64,000 bases of DNA from Rehmannia glutinosa (taxonomy: Eukaryota; Streptophyta; Magnoliopsida; Lamiales; Orobanchaceae), in NCBI GenBank assembly GCA_016081115.2, contig CM071925.1:12504441-12568440 (forward strand). The letters are read 5' to 3'. The notes below the pieces were generated by a model. It did no database searches and was not told where the DNA came from. It saw only the letters and a list, made by a program, of their open reading frames with translations. This document shows positions 1-11,885 of the stretch, in pieces. A program made the position numbers and the translations under genes. The number at the start of each line of letters is the position of its first letter. Within the stretch, counting starts at the first letter, position 1.

Positions 1-1401
1 TTGACTCTTGAGTAGGCTGTTTTCCTCATTTAATAGTGTGTGTGAGGATTTAATGTGTTCAAAATCTTTCATCATTTTTCCTAATGAATCATAAAGATCG
101 AGTGGGTGATGAGGTGTGTGTGTCATATCACTATCACTAGAGTCCGAGTTTGATGAGTTAGAGTGTACCTCATCTTCTTGGTCGGGTTGATCTTGTTCCT
201 TGGCCATCAAGCGGATCGGGCTTCTTCTTCGAGTCACTTGAGTAGTCGGCTTCACTGCTCTCTGAATCACTGTCTCTCTTGACTTGGTCAATTTGGCCGA
301 TCTCTGCACCATCATTGCCTTTTTCTTTTCTTGTCTTCTTTCTCTCAAGACCTTTCTTTCTTCTTCATTCCCGTATTTGTTGACTACAGGATATGAGCGA
401 TCAATGGCATAGTGACACTGGTTGTCTACAGTTCCAACATAGATATTCACCTTTTGATCGCTCTTTCCATTCTTGGATTGTCACCCTTTGATACTCAACT
501 TTTTGATGATCTATTCTCTTGGTTGGCCTATCTTCCCTTGATTTGGAGGAGCCGAGTGTCTTCCGGAAGATTCACCCTTTCCTCTCTTGTAGTTCTTATT
601 GAAGAACTTGTTGAACCTCTTAACCATCGTGGGCTATTTCTTCGGATCAATGACTTCTTTGACCTCGGCTCTCTTCCCATCTTTAACAATTAGAGCAAAT
701 GTTTTGGGGTACAACTGTCTCTTCCTGGTCTTTTCTTCTCACAAAACTCGTAGCTTTGAGGTCGAGAATAATTCATGGTTGGATGTCTTTGATAGGTCCA
801 TGGAATGTCTCGATGCCATGACCTTCATTTCCCATTCACCGAAGACTTTTTAGGATCTTCATACACATTTCTTTCGTATATTCCTTTCCAAGTCACGATA
901 CAACTCATTTGTGATTTTACGTGAACCGAGCATCCGGTTGATCCAGGTTTTCTCCTGGGATCATTTTGAAGTTCTCAAATTTCCGTGTGACCGATAATTT
1001 GTTTTCTTTGATTTGCTCACGAGCCTTCACAAATCAATGTCGGCTTGTCCCATTTCTTTAGCCGTTTTGCATGATTTGACTTTATTGAACATGGCTTTGT
1101 CGGTTTTGTAAAGGATGTCCTTGGCTACATTGTCCAGGTTGTATCTTTTCCTGTCATCATTTGTCCACTCGGTTCTTGGTTTTCAACCATGACAGTCCGG
1201 GAGCAACATCCTCTTCTCCTTGGTCACAATGCGGCTCTTCTTCTTACAAATGTGTTCACCTTTAAGATTTGCGGTGGCCCATCTTCTATTACTATCCACA
1301 TCTCATCATGTAATCTTTGATAGATGAGCACGCATACGAATTTTCCAATCATCAAATTCTTCAATTGTGAACATAGGGATGCGTGTCAAATTTGCTTCCA
1401 T
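1..1401 (-). pseudogene. gag: gag of element A, degraded
   Basis: Gag packages the retrotransposon RNA in cytoplasmic particles. The start codon is at 1401 (MEANLT), the same start as in B and C, about 120 bp from the PBS. The N-terminal segment with DDWKIRM and the UBN2-like region (around 1250-750) are recognisable in several frames. A one-base difference near 1310 shifts the frame after about 30 codons, and further breaks follow. A basic region with a poor remnant of the CCHC knuckle (QCHYAID) lies near 390-430. An acidic, serine-rich stretch and the leucine-rich segment seen in B at 18240-18360 continue to the window edge. The protein is not translatable as it stands, although some breaks may be consensus errors at CNG sites. 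Confidence 0.75.
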
Positions 1402-1518
1402 GATAATAACTTTTAATGATAAAAAGAGTTTTGAAAGTTTAAGTACTAAAGCGGACTTTGAAAAGTTTGGAGATCTAGTTCGATAAGAACTGCCGGTGCG
1501 GAGGGTTCAATGAACCAA

Positions 1519-1532
1519 CCGCTCCGATACCA
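1519..1532 (-). promoter_or_regulatory. Primer-binding site of element A
   Basis: On the minus strand the sequence TGGTATCGGAGCGG lies three or four bases inside the LTR end. It matches the plant initiator tRNA-Met complement TGGTATCAGAGC with one mismatch, the same one as in element B. Confidence 0.85.
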
Positions 1533-1535
1533 CTT

Positions 1536-3096
1536 TTTAGGTCCCAAGGGGTGTAAGTGTAAGGTTTAGAAGGGGTTGAATAAACCTTACCAAATTTTCG
1601 ATTTAGTCCTTTTAAATAAACAGAGTTGATACTACACAATGTGTCCTTGATGGATATCAATTTAGTCACTCAAGAGAGTTAATCTCTCAACAGACTCAAC
1701 CGAGAAATTGTTGATGGAATAACTCACCGTTAGCTCTAAATTAACTCAACTGGTTTTTGTTTTTCAGCGGAAGACTTAACACCCTTAAGTTCGATTAAGC
1801 AAGAATTTAGTGCTTGGTTTAGTACTTATAAATTATCAAGTGGATAGCAAATATGTCAAAGAAAAATTAAACAATTAAGATGCGAGAGATTAAAGTCTTT
1901 GAAATGTAAATGACACAATGAAATTTTTATAGAGGTTCGAAGATGGGGTAATTCTTCTACTCCTCTCTTCTCCAACTCCCGGAGGAATCCACTAGGTAAT
2001 GATCAATATACAAAGTGGTAACAGTCCGGATACAAGTCTTGATCACACAAAACTTGATCCTTTGGGACTCGATCTGAGACGCCTTGATCACTCACCAAGC
2101 TTCTCGTATGACTCGGCTTCTTCTTCACAGGGCAATTGCCTTTGCTACTCTACGACTCACTTGCTCAAGCTCTTTGGATTTGATCACGAAGCCCTCCAAA
2201 AGCTTAAGACTTGGTTCGACCTTGAACCTTCCTACAATCCTTCGTGGAATGTAGACCCCTTGATTTTTCTTAATTTTTCTCTTCAACTCGATTGAAGTTA
2301 TCTTTCCTTCACGGTGAGTGTTGGATTGATGTTCTTCGTAGTGTAGGCTTGAGGATTGAGAGTGTTTGATTAAATAATGGCTTGAACGTTTTTGGTTGGT
2401 CCGTAACTTGTGTCTCTTGTGTCACACATTCTCAAACAAACTCCTCGGCCTTTTATAGTGATCTTTCAAAAATTTGCCCGTTGAAGAGATAGACTTATTT
2501 TTGAAAGTCACTTGCGATCGTTGGGCTTGTCTTGTTGCGATCCTTGGAATTGCCATTTCCTCGTATGAATTGTTCTTTCACCTTTTCGTAGTTCGACACG
2601 GTGTAGTGCTTCCCATTGGTTCATTCTTTTTGCACGCTTCGGGATGAGCACTCAGAGAAAGGTGGTATGGAGATATTATTTGTTTAAGTAAATCTCTTGA
2701 TTTACGTACAACGTATCTTTTACGATTATCTCGACTTGATTGCATTTCCTTGCTTTCCCCGGGTGACTTGGAGTCGACTTCAATCATTGGATGACTCTTC
2801 ATCACTTCAACTTGAGACTTGGCTTTTCTCGAGTTGACTTGATGATCTCCACTCACCGCATCTCACCGCTTCTTCATATAGTTCCCATCTACTCTTCTTT
2901 GCCATACTCGGTTGTCTCGCAATGAGTCTTCATTCTAGTCTTGATTGTCTTCTTGCATGTTGGGCGTAGGCGACTTAACTCGGCTTGGCCGGCTATATTT
3001 ATTACAATGCATTTTACAACGAGAATTGGGGTGCCAACTTTCTATTCTAAGTTTTACATGGCATTCATCAAAATCTAAACAGTAATTTTCCTAACA
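1536..3096 (-). repeat. 5' LTR of element A (~1.56 kb)
   Basis: Bounded by TTTTAGGTCCC (a degraded TGTAGGTCCC) and CCTAACA. It aligns along its length with the LTRs of B (15252-16814, 27742-29243) and with those of C. The TATA box is at 2449-2457 on the minus strand. Its length is closest to the B LTRs. Confidence 0.88.
2449..2457 (-). promoter_or_regulatory. TATA box in LTR of element A
   Basis: The minus strand reads CACTATAAAAGGCCGAGG. The same TATAAAAGG sits at the matching place in both LTRs of B and in the left LTR of C, so it is the likely core promoter of this family. Confidence 0.7.
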
Positions 3097-3210
3097 ATAT
3101 ATACAACTGTATTAACTTACATAAGCAACAGTCCACTACTATAAAAGCGAAATTTAATCATTATAAATGCATATTTACGAATTACCACATGGCAAATGCA
3201 AAATTACTGC

Positions 3211-3238
3211 ATTATATATATATATATATATATATATT
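3211..3238. repeat. (TA)n microsatellite
   Basis: About 13 TA units between tandem-repeat copies 1 and 2. Confidence 0.95.
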
Positions 3239-3337
3239 AACTTACATAAGCAATAGTCTGCTGCTATAAAAGCAAAATTTAATCATTAAAAATGCATATT
3301 TAATAATTACCACATGCAAAAATTATCAGTTTTTATA

Positions 3338-4066
3338 GGGTTATTGATTTTTTAGTACCTGATCTATAAGCATTTTGCTAGTTTGATATCTGACAGTTCC
3401 GAGTTACCAATTTAGTACCATACTTCATGTTTCTTTCTAAACTGGTACCTATTCACTTTTAATGACGAAAATTCTCCCAAGAAACATAACTATATAAATT
3501 TTTGAGTATACTTATTTAAATAATAAAACCAATTAAAAATTTAATTAATAAAAAATAAAAATAAGTTTCTACAAATATTAACAATTTTTTAGAAAAAATA
3601 AAATTAATTACATTAAATTAGTAAATTAATAAACGTAAATTAAAATTAATTTATCAAAAAACAAATTAGTTTAGTTAAATTAAAATGAAAATTAAATAAT
3701 TTAGAAATTAAAACTCAGATAGTAAATAAGAAAATCATAGCAATTTTTTTATTAATATATAATTTTTTAATTAATTGTTTTGATCAATTTTTTTTAAAAA
3801 AAAATATTTTATTTTATTTTTTTAATTTAATTTATATAATAATAAGTTATTTCTTAATTAAATTTATTTTATAAATTTAATAATTCTAATTAAAACTTAA
3901 CTTTTAACAAAAATTAAAAATATCTTAGGGGTATTTTCGTCCTTAAAAGTGAATAAGTACCAATTTATGAAAAAATGTGAAGTATGGGTACTAAATTGAT
4001 AACTCGGAAATGTCAGTCTTAAACCAAAGAAAAGTCTTTTATAGGTCAGTCTAAAAATAATAACCC
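3338..4066. mobile_element. Non-autonomous Mutator-type element K (MITE, 729 bp)
   Basis: Both ends begin GGGTTATT and are imperfect inverted repeats for about 140 bp. The left arm (GAGTTACCAATTTAGTACC, then ACCTATTCACTTTTAA) mirrors the right arm. The element is flanked by a perfect 9-bp duplication GTTTTTATA (3329-3337 and 4067-4075). A 9-bp TSD with long TIRs is the Mutator signature. The interior is very AT-rich with no reading frame, so it depends on a transposase supplied elsewhere. Confidence 0.85.
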
Positions 4067-4180
4067 GTTTTTATATATACAATTATATTAATTTACACAG
4101 GAAACAATCCACTACTCAAAATGTGATTATTATAAATGCATATTTAAAAGTTACCACATGGCCAAATGCAAACACACATT

Positions 4181-5217
4181 AGTTTCATGTTTACTACTTT
4201 TCCTAAATAGTTTACCCATCAATAGAATCGATATCCAAAACCCACATAAATTTCACTATATTTAATTTTCATCCATTGATAGATTCAAAAACGCAGCTCC
4301 AAAAAGGCTAATCTCTGATATGAAAATTTCCCAAATCATCACTTACATTACACGATGTATTAATAGAAGCACAATCACATAAACCCACGAGTAACATTGC
4401 AAGAAAAGCAAAAACATGTCATAAATTATGCACTCGAACAAATCAAACAAATTCAATTTCAGCCAAAAACTGCAAACATCATCAAAAATCATCAAAAACA
4501 CGAACAAAAACGCAAATACATACAAACCAAACAAAACCCCCGAACTTATTACTGCAAAATCATCAAAAATTCAAAACTCTCTCTTCCACAAACACAAATA
4601 AATTCACCCAAAACATAAAAATCTTATTCACACATTCCAACTCCAAGCGAAGAAAAATTGAAAAAAAATCCTAGAATAATCTGAACTATAAAAAAACAAA
4701 AAGAAAGGGTAATGTCGTCATTCTTCTGTTTCCAATCCGCAATAAACATGTCGTTCAAACACTTCTTCTGTGTCGAAAATCGACTTCCCTTTGAGACGAC
4801 TTCTGAAACTTAACAACTTTCAAAGAAAAGTAACCCTCCTATGAGAAGACTCGAGCCGAATGCGATTTTGTCTCTGACAGTTTTCGAAGAAAAATAGTAA
4901 AAAGTGAAATTGTCTCTGCCAGTTCTCAAAAAAGAGAGAGATACTAGAGGATTTCTTTTCCCAACTGAATAAACGTCTCTAGGTACGTGATTCCCAAGAC
5001 GCATGCATCCACTCCCTCAATAACTACTGTAAATAAAACTACCAAAATTACTCAATTTACTTTATTCAGAAACAATAAAATTACCCAAAAACCTTTAATG
5101 TGCAATTAAAAGGTAAAAACTAACAATTATCCAAATCAATATGGGCCATTAAAAAAACCCAACGATCAGAATTCGTCCTACGTACTTTACCTAACTATAT
5201 GGACTCATAGGATCCAA

Positions 5218-5220
<3 letters not shown>
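4181..5220. other. Intergenic sequence, nothing recognised
   Basis: AT-rich sequence (4181-4700) followed by a more balanced stretch (4700-5000) with short open frames on both strands. None shows a known domain, good codon usage or splice structure. No transposon ends were found here. Confidence 0.6.

Positions 5221-5264
<44 letters not shown>
5221..5264. repeat. (AT)22 microsatellite at the left end of element H
   Basis: An uninterrupted AT dinucleotide run directly outside the left terminus of H. Element G is also flanked by a TA run, so this element group appears to target or carry TA-rich sites. Confidence 0.95.
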
Positions 5265-5268
<4 letters not shown>

Positions 5269-5345
5269 GATGGTTGAATGGGACACCCCCTTTATATGAG
5301 ATGGTGGAGATTCATCCAAACTGTTAATATTTTCCAATTGAGAGT

Positions 5346-6866
5346 TGTAGGTCCCAAGGGGTGTGAGTAAGGTATAGAAGGGGGGTTGAATAAACCTTAC
5401 CAACTTTTCGATTTTAAATCTTTTTAAAATTATTACGAGTTAACTCAAACAATTTGTCTCGAGGACAAAGTTATTATTCAATTAAGTTAGCCACTCAACA
5501 GACTTCGATAGAAATTGATTGATAACTTCAATTATTTAACTTGAACTTTAACTTGGTTGTGTTAGTTTTATCAATGGAAGACTTAACACCCTTTGAATTA
5601 TTTTAAGCTTGTTTTAACACTTGATTTTAGCACTTTGTTATTAATTAGTTGGATAGCAAATATGAGTTTATCAGCAGATATGATGTAAATATGCAGAAAT
5701 ATAAATGTGCTGAAAAATAAATGACACAGTTAATTTTTATAGAGGTTCAAAGATGGGGTAATTTTTCTAATTCTCTCTTCTCGAACTCCTGGAGGAATCC
5801 ACTATGTATGCATCGGTTTACAAGGTGGTGAACGATCTGAGACAAACGACTTGATCACACAACCCGGCTTCCTTGCGACTCGAAACTTCACACAGGCGAT
5901 TGCGCACTGCTACTTGACTCACTTTCTCAAGCTTTTGGATTTGATCATGAAGCCCTCCAATAACTTGATACTAGTTCGACCTTGAACTTTCCTACAATCC
6001 TCCTTGGAAAGTAGACCCCTTTTGATTCTTCAAAAGTTTTCTCTTCAACAGATTTGAAGTTGTCTTTCCTTCACAGCTTGTGTTGGAACTATTTTCTTCG
6101 AATTTCAGACTTGAGGATTTGCTTGAATGTACTTGAGAATATTGCAGGTTAATTGCTTGAATATTGCTTGCTTGTTCTTGGTTTAGGTAACCTTTTCTCA
6201 ATGAATTTCCTCAGCCTTTTATACTGAACTTTTGAAATTTTGCCGGTTGAAGAGATAGGCTAATTTCAAAAGTCACTTGTGTTCGTTGGCTTATCTTGTT
6301 GCAGTCCGTGATGTTGACATTTCTTCGTATATAATGTCTTGCAAAGATTAAGCGCGTTTCGACACTTAGCGCAGTGCCTCCCATTGGTTTGTTCATTTTG
6401 CACACAATTGGAACTAACACTTTGTCTCGACAACTTTAACATGTTACCATTCGAAAACATTCTTGACTTTCATCAACGGATCTCGTTCGATTGTCTTGAC
6501 TTGATCTGCATCTTTTATTCCCCGTGAACTTGAGTTAGCTTCCAATCTTTGGATGACTCATCTGTCACTTCAACTTGAGACTTGGCTTCTTGAGTTGACT
6601 TGACTGACTCTTCACACAGCTGATTTGCAGTTGATACACCTTCAGTCGAGTTCTTGTCTTTCCTTCTTTGCCATACTCAGTTGTCTTGCGGTGGAGTGTT
6701 TACTTCAGTCTTCAGTTGCCTTTTTGTATTTCTAGGCATAGCTGACTTGATTCAGCTTTTCCAGCCCTATCTTTTACAATACAAATTACAAGGAAAATAG
6801 GGTGCCAACTTTCTAGTTTAAGTTTTACATGGTATCATCAAAATCTACAAGATAAATTTCCTAACA
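5346..6866 (-). repeat. 3' LTR of element C (1,521 bp)
   Basis: Starts TGTAGGTCCCAAGG and ends TTTCCTAACA in plus orientation. It pairs with 31544-32951. It keeps the TATAAAAGG box that the partner LTR has lost. Confidence 0.95.
6215..6223 (-). promoter_or_regulatory. TATA box in 3' LTR of element C
   Basis: The minus strand reads TATAAAAGGCTGAGG, matching the LTR TATA of A and B. Here it is in the downstream LTR, so it would drive transcription out of the element into H rather than through C. Confidence 0.65.
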
Positions 6867-6881
6867 ATTTTCCCCCTTTTT
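6867..6881 (-). promoter_or_regulatory. Polypurine tract of element C
   Basis: The minus strand reads AAAAAGGGGGAAAAT directly against the 3' LTR and is preceded by CATCA. It would prime plus-strand DNA synthesis. The same tract occurs in B at 27728-27740. Confidence 0.85.
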
Positions 6882-7187
6882 GATGATGCCAAAACTTAAA
6901 AACGTTCAACAAAAATATAAACAACAAAGATACATATAGATAATGCAGTAACAAAGAATGTATGCTTGGAATCGATCGTTTTATTGATCATAGCATTTTT
7001 GTCCTTTACATAGCTGTTTACAAATTGTATCATAGCATTCTTTATCAAAGCAAAACACATATCTATGCTAAGATACAAGAGTAAATACAAAGTGAAAAAC
7101 TACAAGGAAAATCACTAAGTATTACAGATGACTTACAGAAAATGTATTTACAAAAGTAATATACATGAAGGGGTTCGCAGCAACACT
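6882..7187 (-). other. 3' untranslated region of element C
   Basis: Sequence between the stop of the extra gene and the polypurine tract. It aligns with 27466-27727 of B. No reading frame or additional motif is evident. Confidence 0.6.
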
Positions 7188-10100
7188 TCAACGCCTTCGC
7201 TGCCTACTTCTTTCTTCTTCATCTCTTTCGTAGTCATCAGCTCTCTTTCTATTTATTTCTTCTTTTTCAGCTTTCTTCTTCTTTTCATAAGCTCGTTTAG
7301 AAGCATCATCTCTTCGCTTCCTCTCGAGCCATTGATGTGTTTGTCTTTGGTTCTCCTGTTCTTGTCTTCTTACTGCCTATGCATTCTTTCTTGCCACTTC
7401 CAGATTGGCTACTTCATCATACCCAGCCCAGTAGATCCTCCCTTTCTTCCTAGGGTCTATATATTCAATATTCTTAGGTTGTGGTCTAGGTCAGGAACCT
7501 CTTCTACCACCACTTCTTCCTCTTCCTCTGGGTGTGTGCTGCACGGGAGTCTTCTGCTTACTAGCTGAGTGACTACTGGAAGTCTGCTACTTTTCAGCTT
7601 CTTCACACAATGCAAAACCTTTCTCCCGTCAAAGATCCTGGCTTGGGCTAGTGTCATTCCTTGAAATAGCCTTCGGATTCGAAAGTTTTTGAATTCTTCA
7701 ACCGATCTAGGCTCGGGATCCATTGTCCGGTCCGAGATCTTGATCCTTCCTGTTGAATACCACCATCTTGTTTTGACTTCCTGAACGCGGGCATCCCGCT
7801 TTTTAGAAAACTCCTCAATCCCTGCTTCAATGATTTTTCTTTTCTCTGACATTGGCACAACATAGTGCTTAATGGGTAGGGTTACGGGGAGTTTGCTCAA
7901 GATGGAGGCAATAATTTAACCCTGCTGAGGGGTTTCAGCTATCATCAACGTGAAATCTTCCGAACCTTCCCCCTCAGCTGCTTTACCCTTCATCTCAGCT
8001 GTAGTTTCCTTTAGCTTTTATTCTTTTAATTTCCTTAGGGACTCCTCTTCCCCCTTTTTGGCATCATCAAAAGAAAGAGGGGCCCCAGGGAACATGCATG
8101 CGAGCATGAAGTCGAGTTTGCTTAGAGCTGAATTTTGTTTAGAGTCAGCTGTTGCATAGGCTGCTCGAAATTCTGAGCGAGTTGCCTTGGACTCGGCCGC
8201 CACCAACTTCATTTCAGCCATGAGTAGGCTGAATTTATCATTCATTGTGTTCTCAAGGCGCATAATTTCTTTTCTTTGGGTTTCTTGCAGCAGCTCCATT
8301 TCAGTCTTGTGAGACTCGTGTAGCCTTTCAATGTAAGCCTGCATCCTTTGTTGATATTAGCGTTGTCAGCCATCCAGACTAGCATTCTACCATATAATGC
8401 TTTGAAATAACGAACTTGTTCGAGTCGCATGGCAGTTTACTGTTGAGACCATTCCCGGATCCGTACTACTATCCCTCTCAAGTCAGCTGTGAGGGTAGCA
8501 TCCCTATTGTCCAGTTTTAAGTCGAGTGATGCCTGATGTCTTTCAATCTTCTCAATCTCTTCACAGATTTTCTTGAAGACCCCAGGAATCTCAGGTGTCT
8601 CACTTGATTCAGCTGCAGGCCACTCTTCATCAAAGTCAAAATATGCTGGAACAATGGTGTCAGTAGGGATGATTGGATCTTCTCTTACAGTAAATCTTCG
8701 TTGTTCAGCAGCGGTCTTTTCTTCTAACTCTGGTAGGATCTTGGTGAAAGGAAACATCTCCTGAAAGGCATCATCATGCACGTATGGGATGGTTTGCGAG
8801 GTTTGTGCCTGCGATGACTCAGCTCTATTTACCTCTGCCGTGGTAGCTTCATCGGCATGTGTTGCATCTGTGGAAGCCTGCGACTGAGCTGGTGGAGTCG
8901 TTACTACTGTAGTTGTGGGAGCCTGCGCAGATGACTCGATTTCAGTTGGGGCTTTGGGATTGCTTTACCCAGCTGACTGAGCCTCAGCTGTCTTAACAGC
9001 TTCTTCGGTCTTAGTTGATTTTTCTAAATGAAGTACATGTTCCTCTGCTGCATCATCAGCGTCATCGGATGATAATGAGGCCTATGGGCTTGGCTCATCA
9101 TCGAAGTTAAACTTTGTACGAGCCCCTTTGTCACTTAACTGACTCTTAGTTTTGAGAACATCCTCAGCTGGGTCCTTAGGATTTGCAATCGGAGTGGACT
9201 CAGGTTCATCTTCTGACCCCAAGAATGATATATCTAAGTTCTCTTGAGAGTCATGAAGTGCGCTTATCTCCTTTTCTATTTCAGCGCTTTGAACTGGAGG
9301 AATGTTCTGTGTCTCTTGACCCTTACCCAGGGAAGTCTCAACCTCCCTTTGGCCTTCAATACCTCCAGCAGACTCAACTGTTGTGAGCCCTTTAGTGTTC
9401 CCTTCGACAGTCTCAACTGTCTTAGGGTCTTCTACATTCCCTTCGACAATCACAACTGTCTTAGGGTCTTCGACCATGGCATCCATAGGAGTCTCAACTC
9501 CTTGGATTGCACTTTCACTGCCCAGAGTGTTAACTCCCAGGGAATTTCCATCCTGTGCCTCGACTGTTAGAATAATGTCATTAGCCTTCAAAGCAGTTGA
9601 CACTTCAGTTGGGACAGACTCAACTGTCCGAGCTTCGTCAATGTCACTCTGCTGTGGTTCTTTTTTTGTTTCCACTTTGCCTCCTTTCTGCAGATATGAG
9701 TCTTCCACAACATCCTCCAACCCTGCTGTGGTGCAGATATCTTCCCCCTCAGCTGGTGCGCCAGCTGAGTGACTAACAATGGGGTCACTCATCTCCTGAC
9801 TCGCGGCCTTTTCCTTTGAGTGCTCAGCCGCTGGGGCAGGTGGTAAAACACTTTCTTCAGGGGTTGGCTCAACTTGGGTGCCCAAAATCCCAGTGTCATC
9901 GCCAGTGCCCTTAGTACTATCATCTGATTGCACAGGGGACGTGGCTGCAGCAATGTCTGTAGCAATCTGCTGCACCACTCCCAGAGGATCAATTTGCAGG
10001 AGAGATTAAGATGACTCTCCTGGTCCTTCAAACAATTGATGCTCTTGCATTAGCTTGGATTCCCTCAGAGCCTGTTACATATCTGACTTCTCTGCTACAG

Positions 10101-11885
10101 CAGTGGGATCCTCATCACTATCAGAGAACCCATCAAGATGGGTATGAGTGTGGTCGTGAGAACTTGTAAACTCACACATCTTGGCTTTCTCAAGTGTTTG
10201 TGCTCCTCGGCTGCTTTTTCTTTTCTTTCTCCTCGATGATGTGAAGAATATCCATGCAATTTTCTTCATCAAGGGCATGTAGCACAGTGTTAACACCGAG
10301 AAATTGAAGCAATTCCTCTTCTCCATCAATGAACTCAGGGTGAGCGAACTGCACCCTTGAGTGATCAAGTTACCATGTCCTCCACTCTCGTAGGCGTCGC
10401 TGGATGTCTGGATACAGTGGAGAACACATAATTATATCGTCATCATATTCTTCTCCTTCTCCTCTACTTTCTGGAATTTGAGGCAAGAGATGTTGCTCTT
10501 CCTCAAAAGCAACATCATCAGTTGCAGGTGGAGAGACAATTTTTTCAACAGAAGACTCGGTTGTCTCTACTGCTTCATTTTCCTCAGCTGTCTTTCGCAC
10601 AACTAGGTCTTCAACAGGTCTCTGCTGATCGCCCTCAGCAGACTTTGTGGATTCATCAATCACTTCAGGAGAATGCTCTTCCTGAGTGTCAGCAGTCTCA
10701 ACGTTTTTTGCTGGCTGAGTAGAGGATTCAACCTTCTACTTCTCAAGTTCAGATCGCTTGAACAATGTCTTCTTCCGCAGAGGAACTTATGGTTCAACAT
10801 CCTCTGGTTCATCAACAGTGAACGGTGTTGGGTTTCTCTTAGAGGCAGCTGCCTTTCTCGTCTTGGCAGTCCTCTTCTTCCTTATGGCTGGAGAAGGGAT
10901 TTGAGGTTCCTTCTCAGCCTCTACTGCAGCGGCAGGAGTCTCGGCTGCAGGCCAGGTGACTCGGCTGCACAGGCAGGGGACTCGGCTGCAGGGACAGGTG
11001 CATCGTTTTTCTTAGCTGCAGGGGCAGCTTTCTTCTTCTGAGCTGCTGGGGCAGCTTTCTTCTTCGGAGGAGGGGTAGCAGATGTGTCTTCGGGGTCAGC
11101 TGATTCCCCCCCACTTGTATCAGTCCTCTTGGCGTGGGCTCTCTTCTGGGCACCTAAAAGGTTTGCCCTAAACATCTTTTTGTTCACATGGAAGGGTTTG
11201 CCATGACGAAGAGCAATTCCCTTCTCTTCCAGCAGATGGCCAATCAGAAGGCCATATCCGAGAGAACATCCAAAGGAACCATCTTCCTTGAAGGTCTTGT
11301 TCAAACCATTCTGGTAGAGTCTGCTGTAGACGAACTCAGCCCAATTAACCTTATTGCGCTGCATGATCGCAGCCATAATGATCAGCTTAGTCTTTGACAG
11401 CTGGTTAAAGCTGCCAAACATCATATCTACACATTTGGAGATGACATCCATCAGCTTGTGATAGTCGTCCTTCAGCAATTTCTTATCAGATGTGTAGACT
11501 ACCTTAGCAGCACACTCTGGTTTGGCTACTTCTTTCCAAGCAGCAGCCAAGTCTACATCAGCTTCATGTATCTCCTTTATCCCTTCAGAAGGCAATAAGC
11601 AGTGCTCAGCAAGGTCCTTAGCACTTATTTTGATGTCCTTGCTGTGGACAAAAGACTTGATTTCTTCGTCCTGCACTTCCGTGTTGACATAGAACATTGC
11701 TACCTCTTCGAGGTAAGTGTGGGAACATTCCATGGTTAGAAAAGCCTTGAAACCTTACTTTTCATTTCAGCGATCTTCTTAACAAGGGTTTCATCAGAAC
11801 CCTGCTTCATCATTCCGTCAAAGTTAACTAACGATCCTGAGTTGATTTGCTTTGAGAGCTTAACGTAGTCGAACTTTGGTGCCAT
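7188..11885 (-). pseudogene. Extra (env-position) gene of element C: putative plant transposon domain, acidic linker, coiled coil
   Basis: A reading region of about 1,560 codons lies on the sense strand between RNase H and the polypurine tract, where Sireviruses carry their so-called env-like ORF. The start MAPKFDYVKL at 11885 is conserved in B (22939). The N-terminal ~230 residues (to about 11180) resemble the widespread 'putative plant transposon protein' domain. They include AAIMQRNKVNWAEFVYSRL and LLIGHLLEEKGIAL. A lysine/alanine-rich basic stretch follows (about 11060-10980). Next comes a long Glu/Asp/Thr/Pro-rich region (10660-9080), then heptad-rich coiled coil (8344-8018). A conserved C-terminal block has SEKRKIIEAGIEEFSKKR, and the tail is highly charged, ending at the TGA at 7188. 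No signal peptide or membrane segment was seen, so a true envelope is unlikely. About eight frame breaks or stops split it (first near 11735). The function is unknown. Confidence 0.75.
9380..9510 (-). repeat. Short internal repeat in the extra gene of C
   Basis: The acidic linker repeats a ~13-residue phrase, VEDPKTVVIVEGN, VEDPKTVETVEGN and a diverged third copy. The corresponding DNA repeat includes CAACTGTCTTAGGGTCTTC. One copy with EDPKAV is recognisable in B near 25200. Confidence 0.75.

Larger units (their letters stand above)
1..3096 (-). mobile_element. LTR retrotransposon A (Ty1/copia, Sirevirus-like), 5' part only
   Basis: This is a minus-strand element that runs off the left window edge. 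What remains is its 5' LTR (1536-3096), a primer-binding site and about 1.5 kb of gag. It aligns by eye with the plus-strand element B (15252-29243), including the distinctive LTR/PBS junction and the gag N-terminus, and more distantly with element C. The LTR outer end is CCTAACA at 3090-3096, followed by ATATA, a candidate TSD whose partner lies outside the window. The element landed in an AT-rich tandem repeat. Confidence 0.9.
3097..4180. repeat. ~110-bp tandem repeat, three copies, split by two transposons
   Basis: A unit containing TTAACTTACATAAGCAA, ATAAATGCATATTTA and TTACCACATGG occurs at about 3098-3208, 3230-3328 and 4076-4180. Copies 2 and 3 were adjacent before MITE K inserted, and copy 1 is cut on its left by the LTR of element A. 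The copies are diverged, so the array is old. Confidence 0.75.

Noticed and set aside
3207..3240. TA run as the TSD of element A
   Set aside because: It lies over 100 bp from the LTR end, and the partner flank is outside the window.
5191..5403. Open frame rich in Tyr-Ile repeats
   Set aside because: It is a translation of the (AT)n microsatellite.
9183..9772. Plus-strand open frames of 67-129 codons across the extra gene of C
   Set aside because: They are antisense shadows of the acidic minus-strand frame; the residues are repetitive Ser/Thr/Pro translations of the reverse strand and are not conserved in B.
10522..11041. Plus-strand frames with Leu/Arg/Gly-rich translations
   Set aside because: Antisense to the Lys/Ala-rich part of the extra gene; no domain, and absent from B.
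7188..11885. Envelope glycoprotein encoded by element C
   Set aside because: No signal peptide, no hydrophobic anchor and no cysteine-rich ectodomain could be seen; only the position is env-like.
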